Source: Promerops cafer
Lineage: Eukaryota; Chordata; Aves; Passeriformes; Nectariniidae
Direction of reading: 5' to 3'
Length of the DNA: 64,000 bases
Assembly: GCA_013398275.1 (NCBI GenBank)
Contig: VZSE01002721.1
Span: 1,309,075 to 1,373,074 of the forward strand
Part shown: in pieces, positions 39,808 to 52,325 of the stretch
Layout: each line of letters starts with the position of its first letter
Numbering within the stretch: the stretch's first letter is position 1
Program-made: the position numbers and the translations under genes
Notes under the pieces: generated by a model
Database searches by the model: none
Told to the model about the DNA's origin: nothing
The model's input: only the letters and a program-made list of their open reading frames with translations

Positions 39808-39885
39808 AATAGTCCTTATCAGCAGCAGAAGATCCTTCTGTAGCATATTTTCAGTGCTGCCATATCGAGACTGTACCCAAGTCGG
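39808..39885 (+). CDS. CABLES1: CABLES1 exon 4 (78 bp)
   Basis: The acceptor is a T-rich tract ending in TATATTTTAG (AG at 39806-39807). The donor is GTCGG|GTATGT. The exon completes an arginine codon, then encodes 25 residues running IVLISSRRSFCSIFS and VLPYRDCTQV. It ends with GG, the first two bases of a glycine codon finished by exon 5. The run is recognisable as the conserved CABLES core. Two positions appear to differ from my memory of the human protein (second S in ISSRR, C in RDCTQ). Phase 2-2 makes this the third consecutive frame-neutral exon. It sits alone between introns of 6.7 and 9.9 kb. Confidence 0.94.
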
Positions 39886-42800
39886 GTATGTATATTTATA
39901 CATGTACTGCATAGTCTTTCTGGGCTTGCATGTAGACCTGATAACAGACAACAGCATGATGGAGGCTAATGCTTTTACATGTCTGCTCTGAGAAGAGATG
40001 AATGCTCTTAGGTGTATTTGCTATCTGGATCATTACCAGGTTAAAACTACAGCTCTCAGTCCCCGCTTTATTTATATGTGTTGTGGTATCTTTGATTATT
40101 AAGCTGGAGAATACTACTCCCATGAAATCAATATTCTCAAAAAAATGCACTTTTTTATTGTTTCTTCTGGCTTCACTCATCTTTGACAAAACAAATACTC
40201 TAGACAGCACGACTTTAATTGTATATGTCATTTTAGCTTTCTCTTTCTCCCATGCAAACATGGTTCTACTGTATCTAGATTTCTAGAACTATAAAGAAAT
40301 ACTTGGATTTAAACAGAGTACTTTTTTATTTAATATTTTTAGTCACCATTCAGATCATTCAGTCAGTGAAAACGTTATTTTGGCCATAATATTACACAGG
40401 TTCATAGCTGTCTGTGCAGCTGCCTTGCATCCCCTGACGTGCTGAGACACTGTAACTGATAAAAAACTTCCTTTGGAACGAAGTAGTTCTCCAAAGACTG
40501 AGAAAGCTTTTAGCTCTTCCACTGAAACCACAGAAGTGGAAGAAGCTGGATTTGGCTGGCAGACATGGCCTGGCAGGCTCTGATGGCCAGCTGAGTGCCT
40601 TTAGAGGTGCAGTGCAAGGCTGGGATCGGCCGTGCTGGTGGGCAGCAGCTCTGTGACCCCGGGAAGAAGGAAAAGCATGGCCACCATGCCCACTTGCCAG
40701 AGACCTGAGAAGTCCTTGTGGTTGACTCAGTGCCTGCAGAGCACAAAATGCATGGGAAATAGTCAGCTGATACACTGAGGGGGGGGTTGAAAGATCCACA
40801 AATCATCTACAGTCAAATCTTTCCACTGTATAAAAGACAAATTTGGCTCATACTTTCCAGCCATCTATTTAGTTCTGGAGAATGATTTGTCACAATCTCC
40901 TTGTGCACCAGTAATTCAAAACAAAGGGAGATTATTTTTAATGCATAAAGGAAAGGAAGCACCTTTGTCAGAGGGTTGACTCTGTCTGCTCACTCTTACA
41001 GTAAATTTTTTCCCTTAATTAAACTGTGATGACACATCAGGCAAATTCTTGACAGACTGGCAGATTTGTGCTTTGTTCTTGAGTACACTGTCATTCTTTT
41101 ATGGTCATCATCCTGTGGAAATTGCCTCTTTATTGAAAATTGAACATATTTTGAAATTCTGATGACTGGTTGTACCTTCTAAATTACAGCAGTAACGAGC
41201 CCAGCTGCAAAACTAAATATTATTTCAGCATGTCATGTCTTGTACTGTGCTTGCACAGCAAGAAGGGCACAGGATGAGAAGGTAGCGACTGCCAGTACAC
41301 AACAATCCAACCCTGTTCCCTTGGCTAAAAAGCCAAGATTTAAAAGAATGCCCTCTGTCTTTCTTCCAGAGCATCAGAGGAAGAGAGAAACAATTCACTG
41401 GCACCTCCTTCCAGGAACAGCTGGTGCAAAGAACAGATGAGGCAGTATAGCATAAACTGTAGCCACTCTGTTCAGGCTGCACAGTGCTTGCTTACTTGCA
41501 CATTTTGGATGTGAAGTAGGAGGGGGAGACACAGTGAATACTCTTATGAAGTACTGTAGTGACAGCATCCTTTAGCTTTGCTTTCTCTGAATCCCTGGGT
41601 TGCTGATGTCTGTCCTCAGGTAAGATGTCTCAACTGGTTTGTGTTCTGCAAATATCACTGAATAGTTAATGAAAAGAAACAGGTCATTGCAGGGAGCCGT
41701 GGACACATCTGAAACTTGCACTGGAGAAAACCCCGGCAGGAGTGGGAGAGTAGGGTGGATGAGCAGGCAGGAGGAACTGTTCCATGTGAGAGGAGCTCAT
41801 AGTGGAGCTGCTGCTGCTTCTCCACCTCTGCTCCAACTCACAGGCACTGTGGCCAGTGAGGAAATCTTCAGGCACAGCTGTTTTGTGGAGGCTGCCAGCC
41901 CATGTTGTACTCGAGGCAGTGCAGAAGAGCTGTACTCTACCAGTGCTGGTAGATAGTCTGCAGGAACAGATCCATTATAAAAGCATGGTAAAAGGCACTT
42001 TCTGAAGTCACAACTCTGTGTACCTGTCCTGTGTGGATGGGGCAGCATCACCCCTCACCAATGAAGTGAGAGAAGTGCACTCTAGACTGTGGCTCTCACT
42101 TGTCTGCCCTCCATGCTGAGGTCAAACTATGACAGCAAGAACCCTCCCCAAAAACCTCCAAACTAAAGTGGTTGTACCAATATAAATGGAGGTCTGGGGA
42201 GAGAGCTATAGATGTACATGAGGGGATGAAGCTTGAGGTGCCCCTGGAATAAGTTTCCTAAATGCTTACTTTTCTTCCTCTATCTAGACCAGCAGAGCAA
42301 GTGTGAGAGCAGATATAGCCAGGTGAAAACAATGTAAGGAAAGCTTCACTGCAAGTCAGGAGCTGAAGGAGGTGCTGAGCATCTTGCCTGCTGGCATTCC
42401 TTGCCCCACGGTATCTCTTGATGTTACAGCCCAAAGTCATCAGACCCTAGGCAGGGTTTAGTGGTAGCTAAGGGGAGTGATGTAGTGATGTGCAAACACT
42501 TGTAACAGTGTTATTGCCTCTGTTCTTAATTTAACAGACACAGAAGAGATTGTCTGAATGTTTGGCTTTATGACATATAAAGTCATTGTGTGATGCACAG
42601 GTTAGAGGCAAGTGCTAATGCTGCAGGTTTGGGTTGTGCAGTTGCCTCTTGTTTTTCAATGCATTGGAAACCGTAATGGATAAAGAGTTCCTCTTTCTTC
42701 TTTAAATATAATATTCCAAAAGATGTAAGATCTTCTTTGGGAACAGTGTTGAAACTGCCTTGGTATCTACTTCATATCTTCCTTGCCACAGATAAGCATT

Positions 42801-45800
42801 AATCCCCATCTAGTTCTGTAGGAGGTGGGTGATATCAGCAGTGCACTTTGTGCATCCCCTGAGCTCCATCACTGTCTGTAATTAGCTCGTATCAAGACCC
42901 TTGGTGTGATCTGATCAGAGCACACCTCCTCTATCAGAGGCTGGTTGTCACTGTGGAAGCTCACAGCAGATGGAGTTGGGCCTTGATACTCTTCCAGGAC
43001 AGGGGAAGATGGCTCAGGTCAGCAGCTGGTAGCTGTCCTACCATACACACCCTCAGCACAGGCATGTACACCCACATGCTGACCTGCTCTGGGCCCTCAG
43101 AGGGGATTTGTGTCATGGCAAACCAAAGAGTGAAGCCGTTCGCAGATGGATTAAATAAGACTTGAAGGAATTATTCGTTTGAAGATGGGCTCCAGATGGT
43201 TTGAGGTGAATTGGATTTCAGCCCTTTGAGACAGGAGACGGGGATCAGACACAGCAGATATTATCCTTTGAGCCATTAGGCAGGTCATGCCCCGGACACT
43301 CGAGTCCCTAGAGAGGAGTTGTTACAGCCAGACTCTCCGGGACCCTTCCTGAAGGTTTCTGCCCACCCCACCCCCCGGCGTGGTGTGTGCAAGGGCACTC
43401 TGTGGATTCACCATGTGGCCCCAGCCAGGATGGAGGAGAACCAGGTTCAACTCTGCCTACCCTGGAAAAAGCAGATACCCTGGGCAGGGGAGAAGGGAGC
43501 CTATCCTCCACTGCTTGCCTGTTCTTGAAGCTTCTCTAGGCACTGCTTCTCCATCTGCTTCCAAGGAGATGGTACAACTCTGGCAGTGCTCACAGATGTT
43601 GTTGAAGTTGTTCCGTGTGGCCAGCAGGACATGGTGGCCTGCAAAAGTGGTCTGCATATGCTTGCAGCATATGAGAACAATCCAGTCCTCATTAGTACAG
43701 CATAAGCAATTTAAAAAAAGGATGATGGCAATGTTTGTATGTCACTGTTAAAGGTGTTATAAAGGAGGAAGAAGGTACTGTGTTGTTTTTCACCCGAAGA
43801 ATAAAAGGTATTGCAGTTAGTTGGGTTTACAGAGCTGATATGTGGCTTGTTTTTTGTCTTTGGCACACACCATTATGCTTCATGATTTAAAAACGTGTTT
43901 TGGAAAAGGCACTTTTTAGGCTTGTTTTTAGCAATGGCAAAAGCATCCACAGACTGGAATCATACCTATTCTGATGGTATTTTTTGTGATGTTGTGAGAA
44001 CTCTTTTAAGAGCTTCTAAGTTCCTGTGAAGTCCTGTCCAGAAGATGAATCTGGAGGACCTGGGGGAGGAGGAGAGCTGGCAGTATGACACAAATGCAGC
44101 ACTGCAGCCTGGTTAGTCTTACATGGAGCACTCAGACCTGGGCTCGCAGTGGCTGACTGACAGCAGGGCTGGAGGTGATGAGCTACAGGACAGAAAACTC
44201 AGAGCATCAGATAGTGCACATCCTTATAAAGATGGCCAATTCACCTCATCTTTTATTCTTCCTGGCATTGAATTCATTAAGTGGTTAGAAATTTACCCGC
44301 AGCAGGCATAGCTGCTGAATATTGCTGTCTTGACAAAAATACAGGTATTCATCTGACAAAACTTGCCTCTAGCTAAAGGAAATAATGCAGTATGAGTAAT
44401 CAGATGGATTGAAGCCCAGGAAACAGACCATTCTTCTGAAGTAAAGCAGCAAGTCACTAGATAAAAAGAATTTGTGTCCTTCTCAGAAATGCTACTAACC
44501 AGCTTCATCTAGTTTCTAAAGATAAGTCACTGCTGAATTTAACTTCAAATTTAACTAAATGCTGGCCAGAACAATAATATATTCAATGATGCCAGGAGCA
44601 AGAGGTTTTCAATACCACCACCCCAAATAATAGCTAACCAAAATGATCAATTAGTGCACAGACGTGGCATTCCCAACAGCCTTCTTTACCTAAACTCTGC
44701 AATCTTTGTTCATATTTAGTGTTTAAACTGGGTAAGAAAATCATATGCAAAATGAGGTGAAAAGAAGGACTTATGTGTGGTTGTCTTGCTGCCATCAGTT
44801 ATTTGGCAGGTTAGTGAATGTGGAAAACAGGGCAGTATTTAGAGGAGAAATGAGAGCATCTCAGTTGCCATATGGATAGTAGCAATAAGCAGACAGCAAA
44901 GCAGGATACTCTGTTACAGCCTTCAGATTTGTTACCATGTTCCTTGCTCTTCTTGCCCAACAGATTTTGTATGCAAGGCAGTTCTGATTAAGTCTTCAAT
45001 CCTGAGTGCTTTTCCTGAGCATTTATCATTCTACAGGCCTCGGGGAGAACAACTATCTCTCTTTAGCCTGTGACAGGGAAACTGAAATATCCCTGCATTT
45101 CTTTACCATTGCCCATTTTCCCTGCTTCTCACAAATTGAACAAAAAATGGAACCAAGCGCATATTAGCTTTACAGAAAGACACATAAATCTGAAGCTTTT
45201 TTTTCCTCACAGTAGGACATTTCAAAACTCATCATCTCAAGTATGAATTTTATAGAGCCACCATTGCTCATTCTTGTGAGTTGCCCTGCTCCCTTAGATT
45301 GAAGTTGACCAATTAATCTCCAAGAGCTAGTAAGTTTAAATTTTGAACTTTTATCCTATGTTGGGCAAAACATCAGGAAAAGAGCTGGCATGCTGACATG
45401 CTTTGGAGAGAGAAAAAGGAGGCTGGCCCATTAGAGCTGTCTTTCCAGGAGTTTTTTTGCTCTTTCTCCCTATAAATTGCAGCTGGAGTTGTTCTGGCAA
45501 CACTAATGGCATTAGGAGCTGAAAGCTCTTGATCAATTATAGCAGACAGTCTCAGGCAGCGGGAGATCTGCTGCTGGTCTGACTGGCAGTGCATCTTTTC
45601 CAGAGCTGTCACTGTCCTTGTCTCTATAAACAGAGATGATAAGTAGAAATTATTTACACTGACAGATGAGAATGGCATCTTTTCTTGATGTCTCATGAAC
45701 CTCTTTTGCTTTTAGAGTAAATCTTAGCAGTGTGGGGGGAATAGAGGCACAGAAGGCTGACATCTCTAAGCAACAATTATCAGATTCCTTTTTGCAATAA

Positions 45801-48800
45801 GCAGAAGGCTTTTTCATGTATCTAGAAGTCTGTTTAATATTTCATGGACTCCTAAATTATTCACAGGTCAGAGTGCTCAACTGTTACTGTCATTTAAAGA
45901 GCAAGTGCCCAGCAGGAGTGTTGCATGGGACTTTGTAGATCACGTCAAAGCATAACATTTGGTTCGTTAAAGAAGTGTTATACTTCCAAAGGTAACAGCA
46001 TCCAATTTATACTCTGTTAATCCTGGCCTGGGTAATAAAAGACATGATGAGATTGCTTGTTTTGATCCTTATCTATGTGCTCAGTAAAACTTCTCACCAT
46101 CTGACAATAAATCTGGGATCTCATGTCACCTGGTATGGTTCCAAGAAAATCTGTGAACTCTGTTAGATGGAGAAACTTCCATTTTTTTTCTTGCTAAGGA
46201 AACTACCCAGTGTGACTGCTCAAGAGACTGCCGGTCACATTCCAGTGCCAGAGACTTTCGCTGCTGGGATTGAAGCCACTTCCTTCAGTGGGTGGCTTCA
46301 GTGACCAGTGAGTCCCCACTTGACTCCTCACACACCCCATTCAGACTAGATTTCCTCACTAGTTTGACCCCGGGTTTCCCATTACAAAGTCCCAGATGTC
46401 TCATTCCATAAAGCCATTTATTCACGGTGCAGTAACACAGAAACAGCCTGAGCTGGTGCCTCTGAGCAGGATCCCCAACCAAGGACCCCTGGGCTTTTAT
46501 ACCCTCACAGCCTCTGGAAGTCTCCTCTTCCTCCCAAGATTTTGGCTCCTGCCCCCCTGTCTGTGTCCATCCACCTCACTGGCTCATGGTCTTTATCTCC
46601 TTTGTTATCCGAAAAGCTGCAATTCCCAGCTCTCCTGTGTTTCCCAGGGTCCATTCACCTGGCTGGTGTCACCCACCATCATGCCCTGTGTTATCCCAAA
46701 GGCTGGCAGTTCATGGCCTCTCTTCTCAGGCTCCTGCCTGGAGCTCTGCATTCCAATCTGCATCTCAGTCTGCAGCTCATGAGCCCAGCTTCTTGGAGCC
46801 CATGTATTCCTCAGCATTCTGCAGTCATGGATAACTGAGACAATATGTTCCTTTTTGAGGGTAGTTTCTAAGGCTGCTCAGTCTTCCAGAAATGGTATCC
46901 ATGAATAGAGTATCTAGAGCTTGACATTGATCAGGGGAAATCAGGGTAACTCTCCAAACTTTGTCAGAAACTAGAATCTAGTTTTTTGCCTCCTAAGGAA
47001 ATGTTATCCCTGATTTTCTCATTTTCTCAAGCTTTCCCTGCTCAAATAAATTGAAGGTAGTAAAATTAGGTTCCCATGGTTTATTTTTGGTTTTGGGTGT
47101 TTGCTTGAATTCCTTGAAGTTTCTTAAAAAGCGCTTTTGGAAATAAAGCGGGAAAATCAAAACTGAGGAAGAGGAGGAAGGAAGTTTACTTAAATGCCTC
47201 TTTGGCAAGGACTGTTGTTCCTTCTCTGCATTTTCTAAGCACTGTTTACTACTGGACAGTGGTTTGTGCAGTTCCTCAGTCCCATCAGTAATTTAAATAA
47301 CTTAAACACAGTGAAAGATTGATTTGTTTGTTCTGTGAAGTACCTGTCCTCCGTATGCTCCTGCTCCGTGGCACCCCTTGACTCTGGTGCCAAGTAAGGA
47401 CGTGTCCTAAAAAGCCTGGTGGCAGTAGATGGCCACACTGGTGCAGTGGCTGTACCCAAGCAACCATCCTGACCCTTCTCCAGGCACGACCCACCCATTT
47501 GGACAGGTCTAAGGGAAAGCATCCCCCAGAACTTTCCAAGTTGCTCTTGGGATGTTGGGGCTGTGTGGAGGAAGCAGCTGTGCTGGGGCTCTCCCCCCAG
47601 CAGTGGGCTGGCAGCCTTTGGGCTTGCTCTCCCAGCAAGAGCCTTGCCAAGACCTTCATGAGCTCTTCATCTTTAATAGGAGTGAGGGAAAAAAATAAAG
47701 GCTTGTCGTGCAAAAAATTTTATTAGCTTGCTGTTGATCATACTGATAGGGAACTCAAAAAGGATATAGTAAAATTGCTTAGGAATTCCTTATGAGGTGT
47801 TAACCAAGATCTTTTACAAGAGAGAGGAGGATGTGTATAAGCCAGGATGAGCCTTTCCATTTATGTGCTCATAAGAAACTGCACATTGTTTAGTACTGAT
47901 TTTCCTCAAGAGAGGGAGTTTAATGCTCTGTTTTATGGACAGATTTCTCTCCAAACAGTAACACTTTATTACTCCATTTTACAAGACAAGCAGTCATATA
48001 CTTTTTGGAAATACAGAGCATATATGGAGAAGGAGAACACCCCAAGCAGCTTTTGCAAAACAGGGAGAATTACTGCAGTGTTGTTCACAGGGTCCTGAAA
48101 GGAGAATCCTCTTTAGAAACATCAGAAAGATGGGGAAATGGAGGCATTAGTGTCCCCCAGTCTTCAGCTAATGTCCAGGAACCATTCCTGTGTGTGCTCG
48201 CCCTTGCCAGCTGACCCTGCTCCCTGCTTCAAAAGCACTGATTTCTTTCCAGTCCTCAGAGCTGCTTTTTTTTTTTGAAAGCTGCTGTGCTGACTCTTCA
48301 AAGGGTGATGGATTTTCATTTGATGAATGGCAGAGTTATCTATCCATGTCTGTTAATTACATGGAAAAATTTCTCCATGACGTGTTTTCAGAGTTGTAAC
48401 GGCATTATTTCTTGCTCTGTGTCTGTAAGGTCTTGAATGGAAAGAAACTACACTGTTCTGACTTCAGGTAGTTCAGATATTTGTTTTCATTTTGGGGTTC
48501 AGGGGCTTCCTCAGGTTGTGTGTTTGTTTCATAGATAAGACTGCTGAAATAGTTAGAATTTGGCATTTATCTCTGTGAGAAGTAGTTCCCTTAAGCACTT
48601 TCTGTGCAGGAGCAGAGAGGCTAATACCATGCTTCTGACAGAGAGTTATTTTTACATAATTATTAGTCCAACCCCTCAGTAACATGATATCAGGAAACAA
48701 GAATGATAATATGACACTGTGCTAAGTGAACTCCAATCAAGAAACTAAGAGGACTTTGTTGGGATTAGAAACTTGATACAGTCTTTTCCTTTGTCACTGA

Positions 48801-49786
48801 AGTATGTTTTCCAGACGATAGATGCGTTGGATTTTTCCAGCAGTGAGGTACATGACTTACTGGGGACTCGGGATAGCCATGTTTCAGAGAAATAAAATGT
48901 GTGATACAGGGAAACAGGGTGTATTGTATGTCACAGCAGGAGATAGCCCAGCCTGCGACTGGGTAAAGAGCCTTCAGGGCTTCTCCTGGCCTCCACATCA
49001 GCATCTCTCACACACGGAGTTTTGAGCATACACTTAGACAGCAATCAGGCAGGAAAATATTGCAAGATAAATATTATAGAGTTTTATACAGCTGTCGTTT
49101 GTGAAGCACTGATTTGCTCCTAGTCTTTTTTACCTCTGCTCACATTTTGATCATGAGGCTAAAGCATGAGATCCAGCCTGCTTGTCTCAGGCATCTCATT
49201 TATGTCCAAATGGAAGATGCCAGGTGGGTCAGTCCTTCTAAAGTAGATCCCCAAGTTTCCATGCCAGGGTCATGGAAAACTGGCTTTCTCCTGTTGGCCT
49301 CCAGCAGAAGGGTCACTGGGCTTTGGCCACTCTCCTGTGTTCTCGGAGGAGCAGGAATCCTTCCTGGAATCTTCCACGGGAAATAATCTCTATTTCACGT
49401 AGGAGGACGTGGGTATGTGGTCTGGGAACATCTGCCTGCCGGATGCGTGGCAGCCAAGTGTTCAGGCTGGATTGTTGTATCTCACCTGAAGTGTATATGA
49501 CTTCCAGTTCCTTCCCAGTGCCAGGTTCTGTCAGAGGTACCCAGCCATGGGGAGCCTTGCTCCGTGCCATAGGCTGGGGTATGAGCTGCAACCGTGAACA
49601 AAGTGGGGGCTTTCTCTATAAAGTGTTTTAGACAACACAAGTTCTTCCCATAGGAAAAGTTGTCTGGCCTGTGCTTTGCATTGGCATGTCTGGATTAATG
49701 CTGCACCTTATTTCAGCATTTGGTGGTGGAAGGTGAGCAAGGCGCGTGTATTAAGAGCTGTTTCTGCTCTTCTTTCTGCTTCCCAG
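39886..49786 (+). other. CABLES1: CABLES1 intron 4 (9901 bp)
   Basis: The intron runs from GTATGT to CTTCCCAG. It contains the minus-strand solo LTR at 46213-46827 (separate entry), a C-rich patch at 43361-43378 and an 8-bp hairpin (CATATGCT, loop TGC, AGCATATG at 43655-43673). No conserved coding block was found on either strand. The 107-codon minus-strand frame at 45373-45696 has no domain I recognise. Confidence 0.88.
46213..46827 (-). mobile_element. Solo LTR of an endogenous retrovirus, minus strand (615 bp)
   Basis: Read on the minus strand, the element begins TGACTGC and ends GCAGTCA, perfect 7-bp terminal inverted repeats of the TG...CA type. In order it carries a TATAAAA box (46495-46501) and an AATAAA polyadenylation signal (46417-46422) 73 bp downstream, the normal U3-R-U5 layout of a retroviral LTR. 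No primer-binding site, gag or pol sequence, or second LTR adjoins it, so it is best read as a solo LTR left by recombination. A clear 4-6 bp target-site duplication is not evident, so the exact ends carry a few bases of uncertainty. I cannot name the family. It is antisense to CABLES1. The spacing and termini are seen directly; the retroviral identity is inference from architecture. Confidence 0.68.
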
Positions 49787-49886
49787 GGATATGAAGCTGG
49801 ATGGTGGACGCCAGTGCCATTCTACTGGAGTGTGTCTGAAAGAGATAATTGGTCTGGAAGGTGTGGAGCTCGGAGCAGATGGGAAG
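49787..49886 (+). CDS. CABLES1: CABLES1 exon 5 (100 bp)
   Basis: A strong polypyrimidine tract ends in CTGCTTCCCAG (AG at 49785-49786). The first base completes GGG (Gly). Then come 33 full codons reading DMKLDGGRQCHSTG, then VCLKEIIGLEGVELGADGK, ending in phase 0 at AAG|GTGGGG. The C-terminal half (LKEIIGLEGVELGADGK) is the clearest family signature. The middle (QCHSTGVC) is less conserved and carries two cysteines and a histidine that I do not recall from the mammalian protein, possibly with a one-residue length difference. An alignment would be needed to confirm that. The donor is purine-rich and lacks the usual A at +4, so it is only moderately strong. Exons 5, 6 and 7 are grouped within 2.6 kb. 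Confidence 0.94.
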
Positions 49887-51386
49887 GTGGGGATGCTTCA
49901 GTTCCTACTCCCTTAGATTTTATGTTATAAGGGGAAAAAATGGCTTAACTAATAACAAGCGCAAATATAACATGCAGCGTAACACAGTAGTTAAAGCACA
50001 GTATGTGCAACTGTAAATAAGCTTAGCAGAAATTCATGAGGTCTGCCCAAGCTGTCGACACAGACAACTCTGTATCCTTGAAGAAATTTGCCTCTGGCAA
50101 TATCTGAGTGTGTAAAGCATTACTGAATTACACAGCCTTCCCCTGGCTCTAGCAGGTGGTATCACTGCAGAGTATATTGTCAGGAGCTTGAGAGTAACTT
50201 CTGGTGAGAGTTGTAGCTGTAATTCTGTTTGCTTTCAATTGTATTTAATAACATCTTGCTTAATATTTTTCCAGAGAGCAGGAAGACAGTGTACAAGTCT
50301 GATGAGTCTTTCAAAATCCAGGAGCTCATTCACTTGAATAGAATAAGCAAATATGAATCTTTAGGGAAGTGATCTATTTTAAAGAAGTATGTAGAGGAGA
50401 GACAGTTTTAATCAAAGAAGAAAACATTTCTTTCTGAAAGCCTGATTTACTTTCTACAGTTCAGTTTTACTCAGCCTGCTGTCATACATGGATTTAAAGG
50501 CCCTGGGTCAATGCTGCTACACATGTTGTGCTCACCTAACCAGGTGTCAGGCCAGACCACAGGCTGTAAATTCCTGAGGACAATCTGTCTGCTTATAAAT
50601 AATAAAAGCTCACATGTTTTATTTGATACCTGTTCTGACCTCCTCATAAACCAGTCTAGAGTCTTAAACTCGTTTTTTTTCTTCAATGCAATGTTATTGT
50701 TGGAAAACGAGCCAACGAGAAGCAAGGCATAGCTTTTTCTTGGCCAGGGGTACAAGCAGAGAATCAGTGCACTCTAAAAATAATTTTGTCACAAGTTACT
50801 CATTCACACTTAGTCCATGTTGGAGGGGTAGTAAATGATCTCCCACAACCATTGCTGTGAACTGGAGCTCACTTATTACATTAATAAGACTCTGCCAGAC
50901 AAAGACCTGAGAAAGAAAAATAGCAGAGAAAGTGCTTCAGTTTAGCAATGTTTAAGTGATTTGCCTCTGGCAGCTGTGTGCTGAGGGACCCATATAGATG
51001 TTGCTAGTTCATTAAAGAAGCTGCTGAAATGTGCTACAGAGAAGGCCCACTGGAAAAAAACCTGACCAAACTGATATATTTTTAAATCTGACCCTTGAGT
51101 AGGATTTTGTAAATCCAGTGTATTAGAGCTTGTGTGTGTGTGTGTGTGTTTGTTTTGCTGAAGAATTAATGCCTTTGCAAAAGCATTTTTTGCATGGATA
51201 AACTGACTGCACTGAAGCAAATGTAGGTGACTGATTTTTATTCATCTGTGCCTAACTACTAAATCCAGAAAATCCTCCATGAATTTGGCTTCTCTTGCTT
51301 CCAGTTGGAATGCACCAAAGGCATCCCACTGCATCCAAGATGGGCTGAAAGTAACTGTCTGTCCATTCTGACTTTTTTTTTTTTAG
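49887..51386 (+). other. CABLES1: CABLES1 intron 5 (1500 bp)
   Basis: The intron runs from GTGGGG to a T12 run and AG. It contains a (TG)9 microsatellite at 51131-51148 and otherwise unremarkable unique sequence. Confidence 0.92.
51131..51148 (+). repeat. (TG)9 microsatellite
   Basis: Nine uninterrupted TG units lie in intron 5, about 240 bp before exon 6. Confidence 0.97.
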
Positions 51387-51543
51387 ACGGTTTCTTATAC
51401 ACAGTTCCTATTTCCCACCAATGCTCTGGGAACTCGGAGGAACACAATAGACTCCACCTCATCTTTCTCCCAATTTCGCAATGCAAGCCATCGTAGCCTT
51501 TCTTTGGGAAGAGCTAACAGCACCCAGGGGAGCATTGATGCAG
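51387..51543 (+). CDS. CABLES1: CABLES1 exon 6 (157 bp)
   Basis: The acceptor is unusual in that a T12 homopolymer (51373-51384) directly abuts the AG at 51385-51386. The donor is GCAG|GTAACT. The exon starts in phase 0 and encodes 52 residues, from TVSYTQFLFPTN through RRNTIDSTSSFSQF to SLGRANSTQGSIDA. It ends with one G of a glycine codon completed by exon 7. It is rich in serine and threonine (RRNTIDS, SHRSLSLGR) with basic residues at -2 and -3, a pattern that suits basophilic kinase and 14-3-3-type regulation. That functional reading is inference only. TVSYTQF includes a tyrosine in the conserved core. NAS and NST are sequons by pattern, but the protein is not secreted, so they have no significance. 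Confidence 0.95.
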
Positions 51544-52325
51544 GTAACTTCTCAAGTAACTCTTTTTAATATCCTGGTTGTAGGCAGTTATTGCAAAGGA
51601 CTGACATGTGTTTTAGTCCCCCCATTAGCTTAAATTAAATAAAATACAGTCTTCTGTTGTGGGTGAAGCACAGCTTATTCCATATTTGCTTAGAAAACTT
51701 GCTTGTGGAGGATGGAAGTTAAATAAACAAGCATGTTGTATTGACAGCCCTGATGGCACCCAGCGTGCCTCCTCCTGTCATCGGCATTGTTTGTTCCTCC
51801 TGCATCAGGCTTGTTCTTACCTTCCTTTGCTATGGAAAATTTACAGTGGCAACACAGTAGTCATAAACTGAAGGTGTAAATTCCACTTGTGACCTTTGTT
51901 AGGCTGGAAAGGGCTGTGTTTACAAAACCGGACACAAAACATAAGCCAAAGCACTATATGCTTAAAATATTTTGGCATGACAAATGAAACAAATCAAAAC
52001 ATCTGCTTGAACAGATGAAAACTCGTTGCCGGGAATAAAAGTCATTGTGGAGCTTTATATAATTCTGCAGTTCTCTAAGCCATAAATTCACATTTACCAG
52101 GTAATTCGTAAGGTCTGGGTCCTCTATATCTTGGCAAATCACATTAGTACAGAAATACTTAGAGTTGTCAAGACTAAGAGCAGTTTTTCATCTCTTTAAA
52201 AAATCTCAAATGGAGGTAATATTGTGCATTATCTGTGAACTTGTTTGCCACTTCTGTTAAGTCCAGACATTTATTGATGTAATGAATTCCTTTCAGAATT
52301 CTATATCTAAACTGTTGTTTTATAG
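51544..52325 (+). other. CABLES1: CABLES1 intron 6 (782 bp)
   Basis: This is the shortest intron in the window, from GTAACT to TTTTATAG. Nothing else is recognisable in it. Confidence 0.93.

Noticed and set aside
45373..45696. 107-codon minus-strand open frame in intron 4
   Set aside because: No family resemblance was seen. Intronic open frames of this size are expected in 64 kb, although the underlying DNA might be a conserved non-coding element.
46044..46110. Possible C/D-box snoRNA (ATGATGA at 46044, CTGA about 57 nt later)
   Set aside because: There is no terminal stem flanking the boxes and no clear D' or C' pair. These motifs are common by chance.
46605..46817. Minus-strand 70-codon frame within the LTR as a retroviral protein remnant
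   Set aside because: It lies in the U3 region of the LTR and shows no gag, pol or env motif, so it is treated as non-coding.
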